Made by a program: the position numbers and the translations under genes. The notes beneath the pieces are model-generated. The model was not told the DNA's origin. It searched no databases and was given only the letters and a program-made list of their open reading frames with translations. This document shows, piece by piece, positions 22,800 to 32,897 of a DNA stretch of 64,000 nt. How positions within the stretch are numbered: position 1 is the first letter of the stretch; every line of letters starts with the position of its first letter. This DNA is from Liopterus haemorrhoidalis. Lineage: Eukaryota > Arthropoda > Insecta > Coleoptera > Dytiscidae. The stretch covers positions 45,188,239 through 45,252,238 of the forward strand of contig OZ020613.1 of assembly GCA_963971575.1 (NCBI GenBank), in the 5' to 3' direction.

Positions 22800-24205
22800 C
22801 TTGGTTCATACGTATTCGCCAATCATCTGATTTTCTTCAATTTTGGCGACCAAAATTTACCTAAAGATTCGAATGGTAGTACAGTCGATTCCGCTTAATT
22901 GGGACACATAGGGACTTAGGCATTTTGGCCCAATTAAGCGGCTGCCCCAATTAAGCGAATTTCACATAAAATTAAACAATGCATATTTTTCTTTCAATAA
23001 TTTTATTTTAAGTCTTGGACAAAACTATAAATTACATATAACCAAAAAATATAAACTTTTAAGAAAAAATAATAATAAATAGGTACATACAATTTAATTC
23101 AATGCAAAAGTGTAGTCTGTCTTTTGGTTTGTAACATTTCACTTCTACAAAATCAGCACAGGTATTCAGTGTTGAGGTAGGGCTCCCTTCATTTCCTTCC
23201 TGCATAAAATAACGCTTTATCACGGCCATACATTTTTTTGTCTCCTGGTTGAGAATATGTGTAGCATAATATGTACTGTGATCTTAAATTTACTGTCCCA
23301 ATTAAGCGGAATGTTGTCCCAATTAAACATGTAAATTTACTGTTGGTTCCTTGGTTTGGTTTCTGTTCTTTGAGATTTGGCCCAAATAAGCGGCTGCCCC
23401 AATTAAGCGGTGGCCCAATTAAGCGGAATCGTCTGTACTGAAATTTTTATTGAAATAAAATACTGGATATCAAGGCCAACTTTGATTTTTTAAATGAAAA
23501 GTTATGGGTCTTTATGTAGAACGCGTTTAGATAGAACTTTTGAAAACAAACAACTTTTACTTCAACATTTTCTTAATATCTTTTACGGTTCACGAAAAGT
23601 TTTGTTCTCTATGACGACTTAAAAGTAAAGTATTTTTATTTCCAAGTGTTCAAAGTGCCTTACATTTTGATTTAAACACTTTCGCATCCTTACTCTTGAG
23701 CTATCTGTAGTTCGGAACATAGTAAAAATAAAATTATTTCACTTTTAAGTCGTACCTACTTGAAACTACAACTTGATAGTACTTTAAAATGAATTGTTCT
23801 TATTTTTATTATGCTCCGAGCTACCTGTAGCTCAAGAGTTAGAATGCGAAAGTGTTTAAATCTAAATGGTATGCGTTTTGAACATTTGTAGATACAAATA
23901 CTTTATAATCAAATCATTATAGAAAATAATTTTATCGTAAACCGTAAAAGATATTTAAAAAAACTTTAAGTAAATTTGTTTATTTTCAAAAGCTATATTA
24001 AAATATACCCAATTAAACATAGGTTCCCATTAAAAAATCAAATTTATCCTTGATATGCTGTACTTCCGGTTTGTTACAGAAAATTTCAATACCTTACCAT
24101 TCGATTCTTTGGGTAAACTTTGGTTCTCAATTTTTTTTCAGCTTTCTGACATGTCGCTTTTTCGGCAAAAATCGTGATCCCTTTATCTTGATACACCTTG
24201 TATAT
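22800..24205. mobile_element. 1.4-kb foldback element (long inverted repeat)
   Basis: The halves are imperfect reverse complements about a centre near 23740. Landmarks are AAACACTTTCGCATxCT then TCTTGAGCTA at 23675 against TAGCTCAAGAGTTAGAATGC then GAAAGTGTTT at 23830; ATATCTTTTACGGTT at 23577 against AACCGTAAAAGATAT at 23940; and TTACCTAAAGATTCGAATGG at 22858 against CCATTCGATTCTTTGGGTAA at 24096. The left arm is longer only because a MITE is inserted in it. The right end carries CTTGATACACCTTGTAT. No transposase is visible. Confidence 0.75.
22882..23435. mobile_element. Tigger/pogo-type MITE inside the foldback
   Basis: The ends are CAGTCGATTCCGCTTAATTG at the left and the near-perfect reverse complement ending AATCGTCTG at the right, bordered by TA on both sides (22880-22881, 23436-23437). 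CAG...CTG termini and TA duplication are the pogo/Tigger pattern. The word CCCAATTAAGCGG recurs several times near both ends, as subterminal repeats. It is too short to encode a transposase (554 bp). The uninterrupted right arm of the foldback supplies the empty site. Confidence 0.78.
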
Positions 24206-24210
24206 TTTCA

Positions 24211-25075
24211 CTGGTCTGTTGTAGATATAACCACCAAAAAACCTTTATAACGGCACTCAAGTGTCTGTGTGTATGTCTGTCTTGCTGTCTGTCTGTCTAT
24301 ACGGTAGAAATTGTAGCTAAACGGCTTAACATAGAAAGTTGAAATTTGGCATGTTTATACAACTCTTTGACCCACATATAGGAAAATTATTGAGAGTACA
24401 AAAAATATATCCTTAAAGAAATATCAACTAATATGTATTTAATAAAAAAATAACAATTTTTTAAAAATTTTGATGGCATACCAAATTAAATTCTTGATGC
24501 GTGGCTAAAAAAAAAAAAAAAAATGGGATTTTTGACAAAATTGTCAAAAACTTTTGTCCTCCCACCCTACCTCACCAGAAGGGTTGATCTAAAAAACTGA
24601 AAAAAAAAAATCCAACATTTATGGGAACCGGAATAGTTCAACAGCTTAAGGAACAAAATGTAGTTTTTTTCTTTTTTTAATTCGTTTCTTTTATCACGAC
24701 TTTAGCCAAAAATAGGCTAAAAGAGTTCCTGTCCCGCACCTTTTTACCCAAAAATAGGCTAAAAATGTTCTTGTCCCGCACCTTTTACCCAAAGGGGTTA
24801 AAATAAATGTCTGAAAAAATTATCCAGTAATGTACAGTTAAGAACATAAAAAATTAGGACAGATTGTTAATCTAGTGAGTATATTTTTTCTAAAATTTAT
24901 TTGTTTAAATCAGGTTTTAGACGCCTAGTACTCAAATTCGAATAGATAGATTCACAATAGACAAAAAACGGTGTCCTATTTTTTATGTCCTTACCTGTAC
25001 ATTGATCTGAGCCGGAAACGTACGAGAGGAATTTTTGAACAGATTGCGTTTTTGAAAAATTTTGCAGTATAAAGA
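24211..25075 (+). mobile_element. AGGG-family repeat, copy 1 (degraded)
   Basis: This aligns with the better-preserved copy at 47383: GTAGATATAACCACCAAAAA, a CTGTCTGTCTGTCT run, ATTGTAGCTAAACGGCT, TTGAAATTTGGCATGTTTAT and ACAACTCTTTGACC at 24220-24390, and GGAATTTTTGAACAGATTG near 25030. The middle is expanded or duplicated (24660-25000, with GGCTAAAAxxGTTCxTGTCC twice). The tRNA-like segment seen in the other copies is missing. It lies just upstream of start exon A3. Confidence 0.65.
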
Positions 25076-25130
25076 CAGTGTAATAAAAGTAATACAGTAA
25101 ACTTTTACATGTAGTACATTTTTATTTCAG

Positions 25131-25289
25131 GAATAAATATGAATAATGGAGCAGGATATCACTTAGATGCTGAGAATAACAGAAGCTGTGATATTATTAT
25201 AGAGAAGATCAATATTAAGACAGAATATGAAGTTACTGATGAATGTGAAGTAAAGTCTGCATTAGAGCACACGAGTGAATGGAAGAATG
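25131..25289 (+). CDS. Zinc-finger gene 2, start exon A3
   Basis: Acceptor is TTTATTTCAG|GAATAA, the ATG is at 25139 and the donor is AAGAATG|GTCAGT (phase 1). It encodes 50 residues (MNNGAGYHLDAENNRSCDII, then IEKINIKTEYEVTDECEVK, then ALEHTSEWKN). It is a close paralogue of A2 and keeps one strict PsiKxE site (IKTE). Ba2 follows 440 bp downstream in the matching phase, making this the natural first coding exon of gene 2. Confidence 0.72.
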
Positions 25290-25729
25290 GTCAGTAACGA
25301 GCACTTTTACAACTAACTTACTATTATACTGTTTATCTAAAATAAAATACTGTTTTCCTTATTTAGTTGTAACATTTCAGTTTATATTTAACTCTCTAGT
25401 ATCCCAATTTGTTTTCTTGGCTAAAAAAGTACACTTGGCTAATGATGGCTAGTGACCTTCACTAGTTAACCATTTGTAGAATACCCTTTCTTCACAGATC
25501 AGCACGTTTTACAGCCAGCAACATCGCCAAGACAGAAAAGGGCAGAGTCATTGGGAGCACCAATTAGAGAGTATGAAAAATAACTACTCAATTTGCCTTA
25601 TACTGCATTCTAACGTTTGAACGGACTATAGTTTTATAATGAATTTTGCGAATTTTTCTTCGGATCTTTTATCGACAAATATTTACATTTACCAGACAGT
25701 AAAATTAACTATGGGTATTTATATTTCAG

Positions 25730-25894
25730 AGAGTCTCAATACTCGGCAGACATATTGCATATCATCTACTGACGATATGCCCCAGTACAACACTAACAAT
25801 ATCATCTCCAAGGGGACTGACATCAAGTTTGAACCTGTAGACATCAGTGAATGTAAAGGATATGAATTGGAGAGTGCAGATGTTGCAAATACTG
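25730..25894 (+). CDS. Zinc-finger gene 2, acidic exon Ba2 (mosaic)
   Basis: Acceptor is TATATTTCAG|AGAGTC and donor is AATACTG|GTCAGT; 165 nt with phase 1 at both ends. The first half (ESLNTRQTYCISSTDDMPQY) is homologous to Bb1 and Bb2. The second half (IKFEPVDISE, ending ESADVANTG) is homologous to Ba1. The exon therefore looks like a Bb-Ba recombinant. IKFE fits PsiKxE. No known domain is present; the inferred role is the same acidic linker. Confidence 0.72.
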
Positions 25895-26396
25895 GTCAGT
25901 AGAGCAAGATGTATTGATATTTATTTTATTGATTAATTAAATAGGAAGCACAAAAGCATTGATTAAATCGAAAAAAGAAAAATACATTACAACCAGGGGC
26001 GGATACAACCGGCGGGCTACCGGGCAAATACCCGGAGGGCTGATCACTAAACGGGCTTGGTTGGCTTTGGTTGGGCCAATCATAAAAATCATTTTTAGAA
26101 AAATGTGGAGGTTAAAACTTTAAATTTTATCTAATTATATCTCTCATATAACTGAATAACAATTGTTCAAAATATGTCAATTCAGAAATGAACAATGAAC
26201 ACTATTGATTTGATGTAGAAACAATAGAATTCAGGTAATTTAAAAATGATGACTAGGGAGCCAACATAACAATGTTGGCTTGTGGCGAAGTTAATATATT
26301 TTGATAAAGGCAGATTGCCGCTTTTATTGCATTACTCGGTTTCGCTTGATACTGTAAATAACATATTTCTTTTCACTAAATTCACTCAGTTTAATA

Positions 26397-28766
26397 GATA
26401 ATCGTTTATTCATGCTTTTCGGCCTTGAATTTATACATTAATTTTCCCAAAATACTATTTGTGTGATATCACATTCAATAATAATAATAATATAAATAAT
26501 AATAAATTTCTAACAAAATAACAGCAATTACATCAAAATTAAACAATAATTCTAATATTCAAAACAAATACGTATTCTGGCTCATTGAGCTGCGCTTCCT
26601 AGTATTTTCTTGTTTCTCTCCTTTAATACTTCTCTTCTTTGGATAACCTACTTCATCCACAGATAGCCACTACCTGCCTCGTCCAACACTCTGTGTGTAT
26701 CCCTTCGTTCCTCTCCTACTCCAGTGCAGGACAGTAGGTGTTCTATTGTCTCGGTGGTTTCCCCGCATGTTCTGCAAGTCCTTTCACCTTCAGTTCTCCA
26801 GAAGAAGTTAGCCCGTTCTTCATTACCACACCGATATCTAGCGATGGTCTTCTGATTTTTTCCTTTTGGCTTGACGAGGTATACGGGCACTGAGGGAACT
26901 TGTATGTTCTTGTATCTCTGATTGTACCTTGGTTTCTGGATTCTGTTTTGTTGTTCCTGCTTCTGTACTTGTCTGTCTCGGTCCTCTAATAAATATTCTA
27001 GTTCTTCTCCGCCTTGTCTTCTTCTTATCTCTTCTATACTATATCCGTTTCTTTCGAAATATTTCTTTCTCTCTTCCCTTCCAGCTGGTTCGTTGGCTTA
27101 TTTCTTAATCTTTTCGGCATTCTTGCAATATGGAGTTGTTAGCCTTAATCTTCTTTTCGTATTTTACCGCTGTTGTTCCGGTTCTTATCCTTAATTTGTC
27201 CCTTTTTGTCTCTTCTGGGATTATGTAGCTTGGGGTCCATTTGTCCAGTCCAAGTGTCCACCTGATAAAGGTTTCATGGATTCTCTCTACTTCTTCATAT
27301 TCTTTCCAGCCCCATATCTCTGCCCCGTATAATAAAATACTACGTATAAAGGCGTCGAATAGAAATATTCTTCTTTGGAAATCTTTTCCGAATTTCTTTT
27401 CCCCCAAATTCCATACCTGGCCTAGTATACATCTGGCTTTCTTCACTCTGTCTTTAATGTGTGCACTGTCTCTATTGCTTTTCTGGAAGATGTAACCTAG
27501 GTACCTGATTTCCTTGACTTGTTCTATTTCTTGATATTTCCATTTCCAACTTTCTTTCTTCTCTCTCCCGCCTCCCTTCCTGAATTCTATGATTTTAGAT
27601 TTTTCTGGGCTAAGTATAATTTTCTTTTGATCTAAGTATCGTGTAAATCTTAAAATCATGTCTTTCAGTTCGTCCGGCTTTCTAGCGATTAAGACTATGT
27701 CATCTGCTTAAGATAGTGTCCATATTTTTTTATTTCCTATTTTGATTCCGCCAGACTGCCATTTTTCCATATTTTCTTCTAGGTCAGCCATGTATATCGA
27801 GAACAGAATGGGGCTCAATGGGCAGCCCTGCTTTAATCCTTTTCTTGTCCAAAAGCATGCGCTAGTTTGGTCTTCTACTCTAACGACGTTCTCCGTTTCT
27901 CTATAAATCTCTTTTATTTTCGTTATTAAATAACTGTCTACTCTTTTCTTGTACATTGTGCTCCATAACTGTTCTCGGTCTACTAGGTCGAATGCGGCTT
28001 TAAGGTCTGCGAAGAACACATATATATTCCCTTTATCTTTGGCTATTTCTCTATCTATTACATGTTTTAATATGTATATGTTGTCTATTGTGCTTCTTCC
28101 TCTCCTGAACCCTGCCTGATTGTCTGGTAATATTTCTTTTTCTTCTATTTCTTTTTGAAGCTTTTCGACTAGAATGGACGTGTATATCTTGTAACTACTG
28201 TTCATTAACGTAATTCCTCTGTAGTTTATTGGGTTGTTGCAATCTCCTCTCTTGTAAATTGGTATTATGACACATTTTCTCCAGCTCTTCTCCAGCTAAA
28301 ATTTTTGTCATTCTTTCTTTTATACTCGTATTGCTATTTTTCCATACCTCATTTCTAATTTTGTCTTCTCCGGGACTTTTTTTGATTTTTAGGCATTTTA
28401 TCTGTTTCTCTACTTCTGTTTCTGATATTTCTTGTTCCCCGGGTCCTTCTTCCTCGTTTGTGGTTTCCGATATTTTTCTTCTATGTTCTTTACCGCCGTA
28501 TTATTCTATAAAGTGTTCTTTCCATTTGTTTATTTCTATTTGTGCTGTGATTTTTGTTTTCTTTTTTCTGTCTTTGTTTATATAGTCATATTTCAGCCAT
28601 ATTTCTTTTTCGTTCTTTATATTTAAAATTTCGGCCTTGTCCTTCTCTTGTCTTTCTTTTCTCTCGTTCAGGAAATTTTTATATTTTTTGTGTTTGTCTT
28701 TGTATCTTCCTCTGTTATTTCTTTCTTTTTCATCATTTTTAGCCCTTTCCTTGTTTCTAATTTAAA
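26397..28766 (-). mobile_element. LINE nested in the hAT element, 15-bp TSD
   Basis: The repeat TCACTCAGTTTAATA occurs at 26382-26396 and 28767-28781 and exactly bounds a minus-strand LINE. The element is 5'-truncated: reverse transcriptase and the C-terminal Cys/His domain are present, but no endonuclease is seen. The 3' side carries an (AAT)n stretch near 26478-26505. hAT sequence resumes on both sides. Confidence 0.9.
26648..28205 (-). pseudogene. LINE reverse transcriptase with stop at the YADD box
   Basis: In order from 28205: IYVFFADLKAAFDLVDR, RKGLKQGCPLSPILFSIYMA, then WTLS followed by TAA and ADDIVLIA. The tyrosine of the catalytic YADD box is replaced by a stop codon at about 27709. 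Then come KIRYLGYIFQ-like and ILLYGAEIWGWKEYEEVERI motifs (27659-27105), and after a frameshift ERTCRTCGETTETIEHLLSC (26890-26648), the C-terminal CCHC motif of LINE ORF2. The element cannot make an active enzyme from this copy. The clade is unresolved. Confidence 0.85.
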
Positions 28767-28989
28767 TCACTCAGTTTAATATTGACAATCGGTTTGTGAG
28801 CATCATACAATATTAACAACAAATGTTAATAAAAGTTGTAAATGAAAATGAATAAAAAATGCAATGCAATGTAGAAGCGTTAAGGTGGTGCGAGAAAATT
28901 ACGCGAGAAGAAAAAGAAGAAATTAGAAATCGAAGCTGAGAAGTGTAATAAAATTTAAAAAATTGCAAAAAAAGTGGGGGAAAAGGTGG

Positions 28990-29545
28990 TGAGAAAAGTA
29001 GTAGTAAATTTATTGTGAAAAGTTAATGAGCATAAATGAGAATCAAATTAAAAAATCTTGTGAAGAAACTGATGATAAGGTAATAATGGCATTTAATACT
29101 GAAACTTTACTTCAAGGACACGAAAATGTGGACATTACAACAATTATAATCGAACCTAGTTGCTCAAAAAATTAAGTTAACATATCTACTATTTCGTCTG
29201 ATTTAGGTACTGAATTTAATTATTTGAATCAACCTCAAAGAATTGATTTTAATAGATTTTTCAAATTTTACTCAATTTAATCTTCAAATACCATATTTTT
29301 CAATTGCAAAAAAGTTTTTTATAGCAAAAATGAATCAATCAGAAATTGATTAAGCTATATTGAGAATTACCCTGCTTTATATTGTTCCGTATGTTTGGCA
29401 TTTTGTGAAAAAAATTTCTGACAGTTATTTAGAAGTATTTATGTTGATGGCTAGTGAAAGACACATTTTAGTAAATATTTGTTATGATGACGTGATTGAC
29501 GATATTGCCGAAAATAGTAAATTCCTAAAAGAAAAGTTATTTTAG
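28990..29545 (+). pseudogene. hAT transposase N-terminal remnant
   Basis: With frameshifts it reads an acidic N-terminus (TLLQGHENVDITTIIIEPSC) and then YIENYPALYCSVCLAFCEK, resembling the zinc-finger entry of hAT transposases of the TTF/ZMYM type (xYCxxCxxF). The catalytic and dimerisation parts are missing, so the host element was internally deleted before or during LINE insertion. The family assignment rests on this motif and on the termini. Confidence 0.5.
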
Positions 29546-29816
29546 GTACACTTAAAAATTAAATATAGGACTGACTAATTAGAGTGGAAATATGATGCAC
29601 TTTTTATTTCAGTTATGTATTCACTATTTGTAAGTGTTCATTTTATAAAGAAAAAGTTATAATTACACAAATTTACGAAGAAAAAATAAAAAAGTATTAT
29701 TATTAGGTATTACTTTTATTTTCTACTTTACTCTTGGGCCGATGTCGCAATTTGCCCGGGCCGGTTTAGTAGTACCTATCCGCCCCTGATTACAACTATG
29801 AGTTTATTTATTTCAG

Positions 29817-29975
29817 GGAGCTGCAATACACGGAAGTCATATTTCGTATCATCTACTGATGACATGTCCCAGTTTAACTACAACACTAATATTATCATCA
29901 ATGAGGAGATTGACATCAAGTCTGAATGTGGATATGACAGTAAATATGAAGAGAATGCAGCTGGACAAGATACAG
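29817..29975 (+). CDS. Zinc-finger gene 2, acidic exon Bb2
   Basis: Acceptor is TTTATTTCAG|GGAGCT and donor is GATACAG|GTCAGT; 159 nt, the same length and phase as Bb1. It encodes GSCNTRKSYFVSSTDDMSQF, NYNTNIIINEEIDIKSECGY, then SKYEENAAGQDTG. IKSE fits PsiKxE. The hAT insertion ends 20 bp before the acceptor, so the polypyrimidine tract is original but the usual branch-point zone overlaps the TSD and the transposon end. The exon body is intact. Confidence 0.72.
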
Positions 29976-29996
29976 GTCAGTTGATAATTAAAAGTC

Positions 29997-30063
29997 GGCT
30001 TCGGTAGCGCAGAAATAGTGACCCTGTTTCGCGTTCCCAAGCTCCCAGGTTCAAATCTCGATC
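29997..30063 (+). repeat. tRNA-like SINE head
   Basis: GGCTTCGGTAGCGCAG (box A region) is followed at tRNA spacing by CCCAGGTTCAAATCTCG (box B). The acceptor ends do not pair well, so I read it as the head of a tRNA-derived SINE, perhaps running to about 30105 where mariner sequence begins. Confidence 0.5.
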
Positions 30064-30104
30064 AATATATGACTTTATAGTCAGTCTTAACCCTCCCGTT
30101 TCAT

Positions 30105-31307
30105 GAGGATTATTCCCTTTGATCGCAAAAAATCGTGGCCATGACCTTCCCGGCCGATGGAACTGTCTTTGCCTTCTTCGGAGCAGATTCACCCGGAAAA
30201 ATCCATTGTTTTGACTGTCGCTTGGTCTCTGGCGTATAATAATGTATCCAGGTTTCATCAACGGTGACGACTCGACGAAAAAAGTCCTGCGAATTTCGGT
30301 TAGAGGTCCAAAAACTGCTTCGACATTGACAGCCGTATCCGCTTGTTGTCCACCGTGAACAATCGCGGCACCCATCGGGCTGACACCTTTTTCGTACTTA
30401 ACTTATCATGTAAAATATTGATTACCGTTCCGTACGACACACATACGGCCTCTGCTGCTTCGCGTACTTTTGATCGTACACTACAGAGCAGTTACATTCT
30501 TACAACACAAGAAATAAAACAAAAATCTACCCTATAACTAGATTATCAAAAACAAATTGTAGCAACTATTACTCAATTAAATTCTTAAATGTGTTACCAA
30601 CAGAAGTCAATTCAAACTCCATAGAAATATTTAAAAATAAAATGAAACATTTTCTTCTACAGCATCCTTTTTGTAAAGTGGAAGATTTTACTAATTTTAA
30701 TTTTAAAACAGTAAATGGTAATTTTTAACTTATAAATGTAAATGTGTTTTTGCAACGTGTTTTTATAAATTTTATTATTGTATGACCTAAGTATGTATTT
30801 CTGATTGACTTAAAACACATTACGTGTAACTTTGTCAATAAATCATTATTTATTTATTTACTTTAGTTCGGCGATGAGCAAGAATCATGTCGTGGACCTT
30901 TTTAACGTTTTCCTCGGTAACCACGTCCGCCGAGCAGCCTGGCCGCTCCTCATCTAAAGCAGATGTACGACCACGTTTAAATTCGTTGAACCAATATCTC
31001 ACGGTTGTCATAGATGGTAAAGAGTCCCCATAGACAGCATCCAACTTTTAAAAATGCTTTTATTTCTTTGCATGTTTTGCCATCCAAAAATAAAAGCGAA
31101 TTACGGATCTATATTGCTCCTTTTCCATTTTATCGAGTAACACGAAACACGTGTGATACAACTAGCTGCCAAATAAAAACTAACCTATAAATCAGTCTGA
31201 AATTAAGTATGGTGTCGTTTGACAGATGGCAGAAAACTACGGTATTGCCAACTTCCTTCAGCAACGTCATCTGTCTTCAAACACGGGTACTTATTGATCC
31301 ACCCTCG
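30105..31307 (-). mobile_element. Mariner, truncated and split by a LINE 3' end
   Basis: The minus strand shows a TIR-like end CGAGGGTGGATCAATAAGTA (31307 down, TA next to it), the transposase helix-turn-helix (SMTTVRYWFNEFKRGRTS at 31044-30850), then after a break REAAEAVCVSYGTVINIL and VTVDETWIHYYTPETKRQSK (about 30480-30115) and ATIFCD. The first two catalytic aspartates are present; the third and the left end are missing, and a frameshift lies at about 30280. The break at about 30475-30855 is filled by a LINE tail. Confidence 0.82.
30475..30855 (+). mobile_element. LINE 3' end inserted in the mariner
   Basis: It contains SYILTTQEIKQKSTL and, in another frame, VNSNSIEIFKNKMKHFLLQH, the C-terminal tail typical of CR1/Jockey LINEs (NSxxxFKxKLKxxLL), then 3' UTR ending in TTATTTATTTA. 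TACTTT stands at both junctions (30470 and 30856 regions), a likely short TSD. The mariner reading frame resumes across it. Confidence 0.72.
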
Positions 31308-31791
31308 TACTTTAGAACTTGAATGCACTTTACATATATATGCTATTGATCTACAAACAACCATCAAAGTATTTATTACCAAAAATTACATATTTCTATC
31401 GAAGAAAAAAATAAAAATAAAATAAAAAACACGTAACACCTTATTATATATCGTGTGTGAGAGTGACTGCTGCTGTCTTATGAAATTATGTTCTTGTATT
31501 TACAATTCTTTGACGGACAGGACTACGTTCATCTCGAGATGCATGTCTGGACATCAAGTCATGAAGCATAATTAACCGATATCTACTAGGAAATAATATT
31601 TTACATCTTTTAATTTCGAAAATGCTTTTTTAACTTTAATCCATACGTTACTGGCGTACGCCAATTTGATAGCCATTTCTTGGGTATATATACCTATACA
31701 CTAAAAAGTATCAGATTATAAGATTATGAATATTGAATTTAATTACATATATGATTTTAGTTTCATTAATTAGTCCTGTTTTGTTTTGCAG
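31308..31791. other. Intron end before C2, no gene seen
   Basis: AT-rich intron sequence with an A-rich run at 31405-31430. The acceptor TTGTTTTGCAG ends it. Nothing else is recognised. Confidence 0.5.
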
Positions 31792-32897
31792 ATAGCGAAA
31801 TATCTTCCAGTAATTCTGATGAAAGATATGCGTCCGTGTTTACTAACAAGTTTGAAGGACCTGAAACAGCATCGAACAAATGTAATATATGTAAGAAGAT
31901 ATTTAAACGAGCTAGTTCTCTTCTTAAACATAAAAGAGTACATTCCGGTAAGAAGCTGTTCACATGTGACCAATGTTCTAAAACATTTTCACGTAAGGCA
32001 AATCTCATTACACATAGCTTAATACATTCTGGCGAGAGACCATTCAAATGTGACCAGTGTAATAAAGCATTTTCAAATGCACCAAATCTAATTAGACACA
32101 AGCGAATACATTCTTGACAGAAACCATTTAAATGTGATCAATGTTTTAAAACATATTCAGACCCAACACATCTCACCAGACACAAACGACTACATTCTGG
32201 AGAGAAATCATTCAAATGTGATCAGTGTAATAAAGCATTTACACAATCATCAACTCTCATTAGACACAAACGATTACATTCCGGAGAGAAATCATTCAAT
32301 TGTGATCAGTGTAATAAAGCATTTACACAATCATCAGATCTCATTAGACATAGACGATTACATTCCGGAGAAAAACCATTCAAATGCGAATATTGTAATA
32401 AGGCATTTACAGGTTCATCAAATCTCACTGTACACAAAAGATTACATTCTGGAGAGAAACCGCTAAAATGTGATCAGTGTAATGAAGCATTTGCACGTTC
32501 ATCAGATCTCACTATACACAAACGATTTCATTCTGGAGAGAAGCCATTCAAGTGTGATCAGTGTAATAAAGCATTTGCAAGATTGTCATATCTCATTACT
32601 CACAAACGAGTTCATTCTGGAGCGAAACCATTAAAATGTGATCAGTGTGATAAAGCATTTACACAATCAGCAAATCTCATAAATCACATACGATTACATT
32701 TTGGAGAGAAACCATTCAAATGTGATCAGTGCAATAAAGCATTTACACGTTCATCTTATCTAGTTAGACACAAACGAATACATTCTGGAGAAAAGCCATT
32801 CAAATGTGATCAGTGTGATAAAGCATTTACACAATCACCAAATCTCATAAATCACATACGATTACATATTGGAGAGAAACCATTCAAATGTTTGTAA
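31792..32897 (+). pseudogene. Zinc-finger gene 2, finger exon C2 (12 fingers, TGA after finger 3)
   Basis: The exon begins after TTGTTTTGCAG (phase 1) with DSEISSSNSDERYASV and then fingers. Fingers 1-3 are intact up to HKRIHS, where TGA (32115-32117) replaces the expected Gly codon GGA. The same frame then continues without a break through nine more intact fingers to 32897, where a 5-base loss in a FKCxxC motif shifts the frame. Fingers 10 and 12 are near copies (TQSANLINHIRLH, TQSPNLINHIRLH), a two-finger block duplication. If the TGA is real the product has three fingers; if it is a sequence error, 12. Linkers are canonical HSGEKPFKC. Either way the protein would be a nuclear DNA-binding factor with unknown target. 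Confidence 0.75.

Larger units (their letters stand above)
25994..29788. mobile_element. hAT element in the Ba2-Bb2 intron, 8-bp TSD
   Basis: The termini are CAGGGGCGGATA at 25994 and its inverse TATCCGCCCCTG ending at 29788, flanked by the direct repeat ATTACAAC (25986-25993 and 29789-29796). CAG-type ends with an 8-bp duplication define a hAT insertion. Only remnants of coding survive (about 28990-29545). A LINE is inserted at 26397-28766. Without this element the host intron would be only about 120 bp, and its right end lies 20 bp from the Bb2 exon. Confidence 0.9.

Noticed and set aside
26922..28742. Several plus-strand frames of 60-90 codons
   Set aside because: Antisense shadows of the LINE reverse transcriptase at 26648-28205 and of its upstream region.
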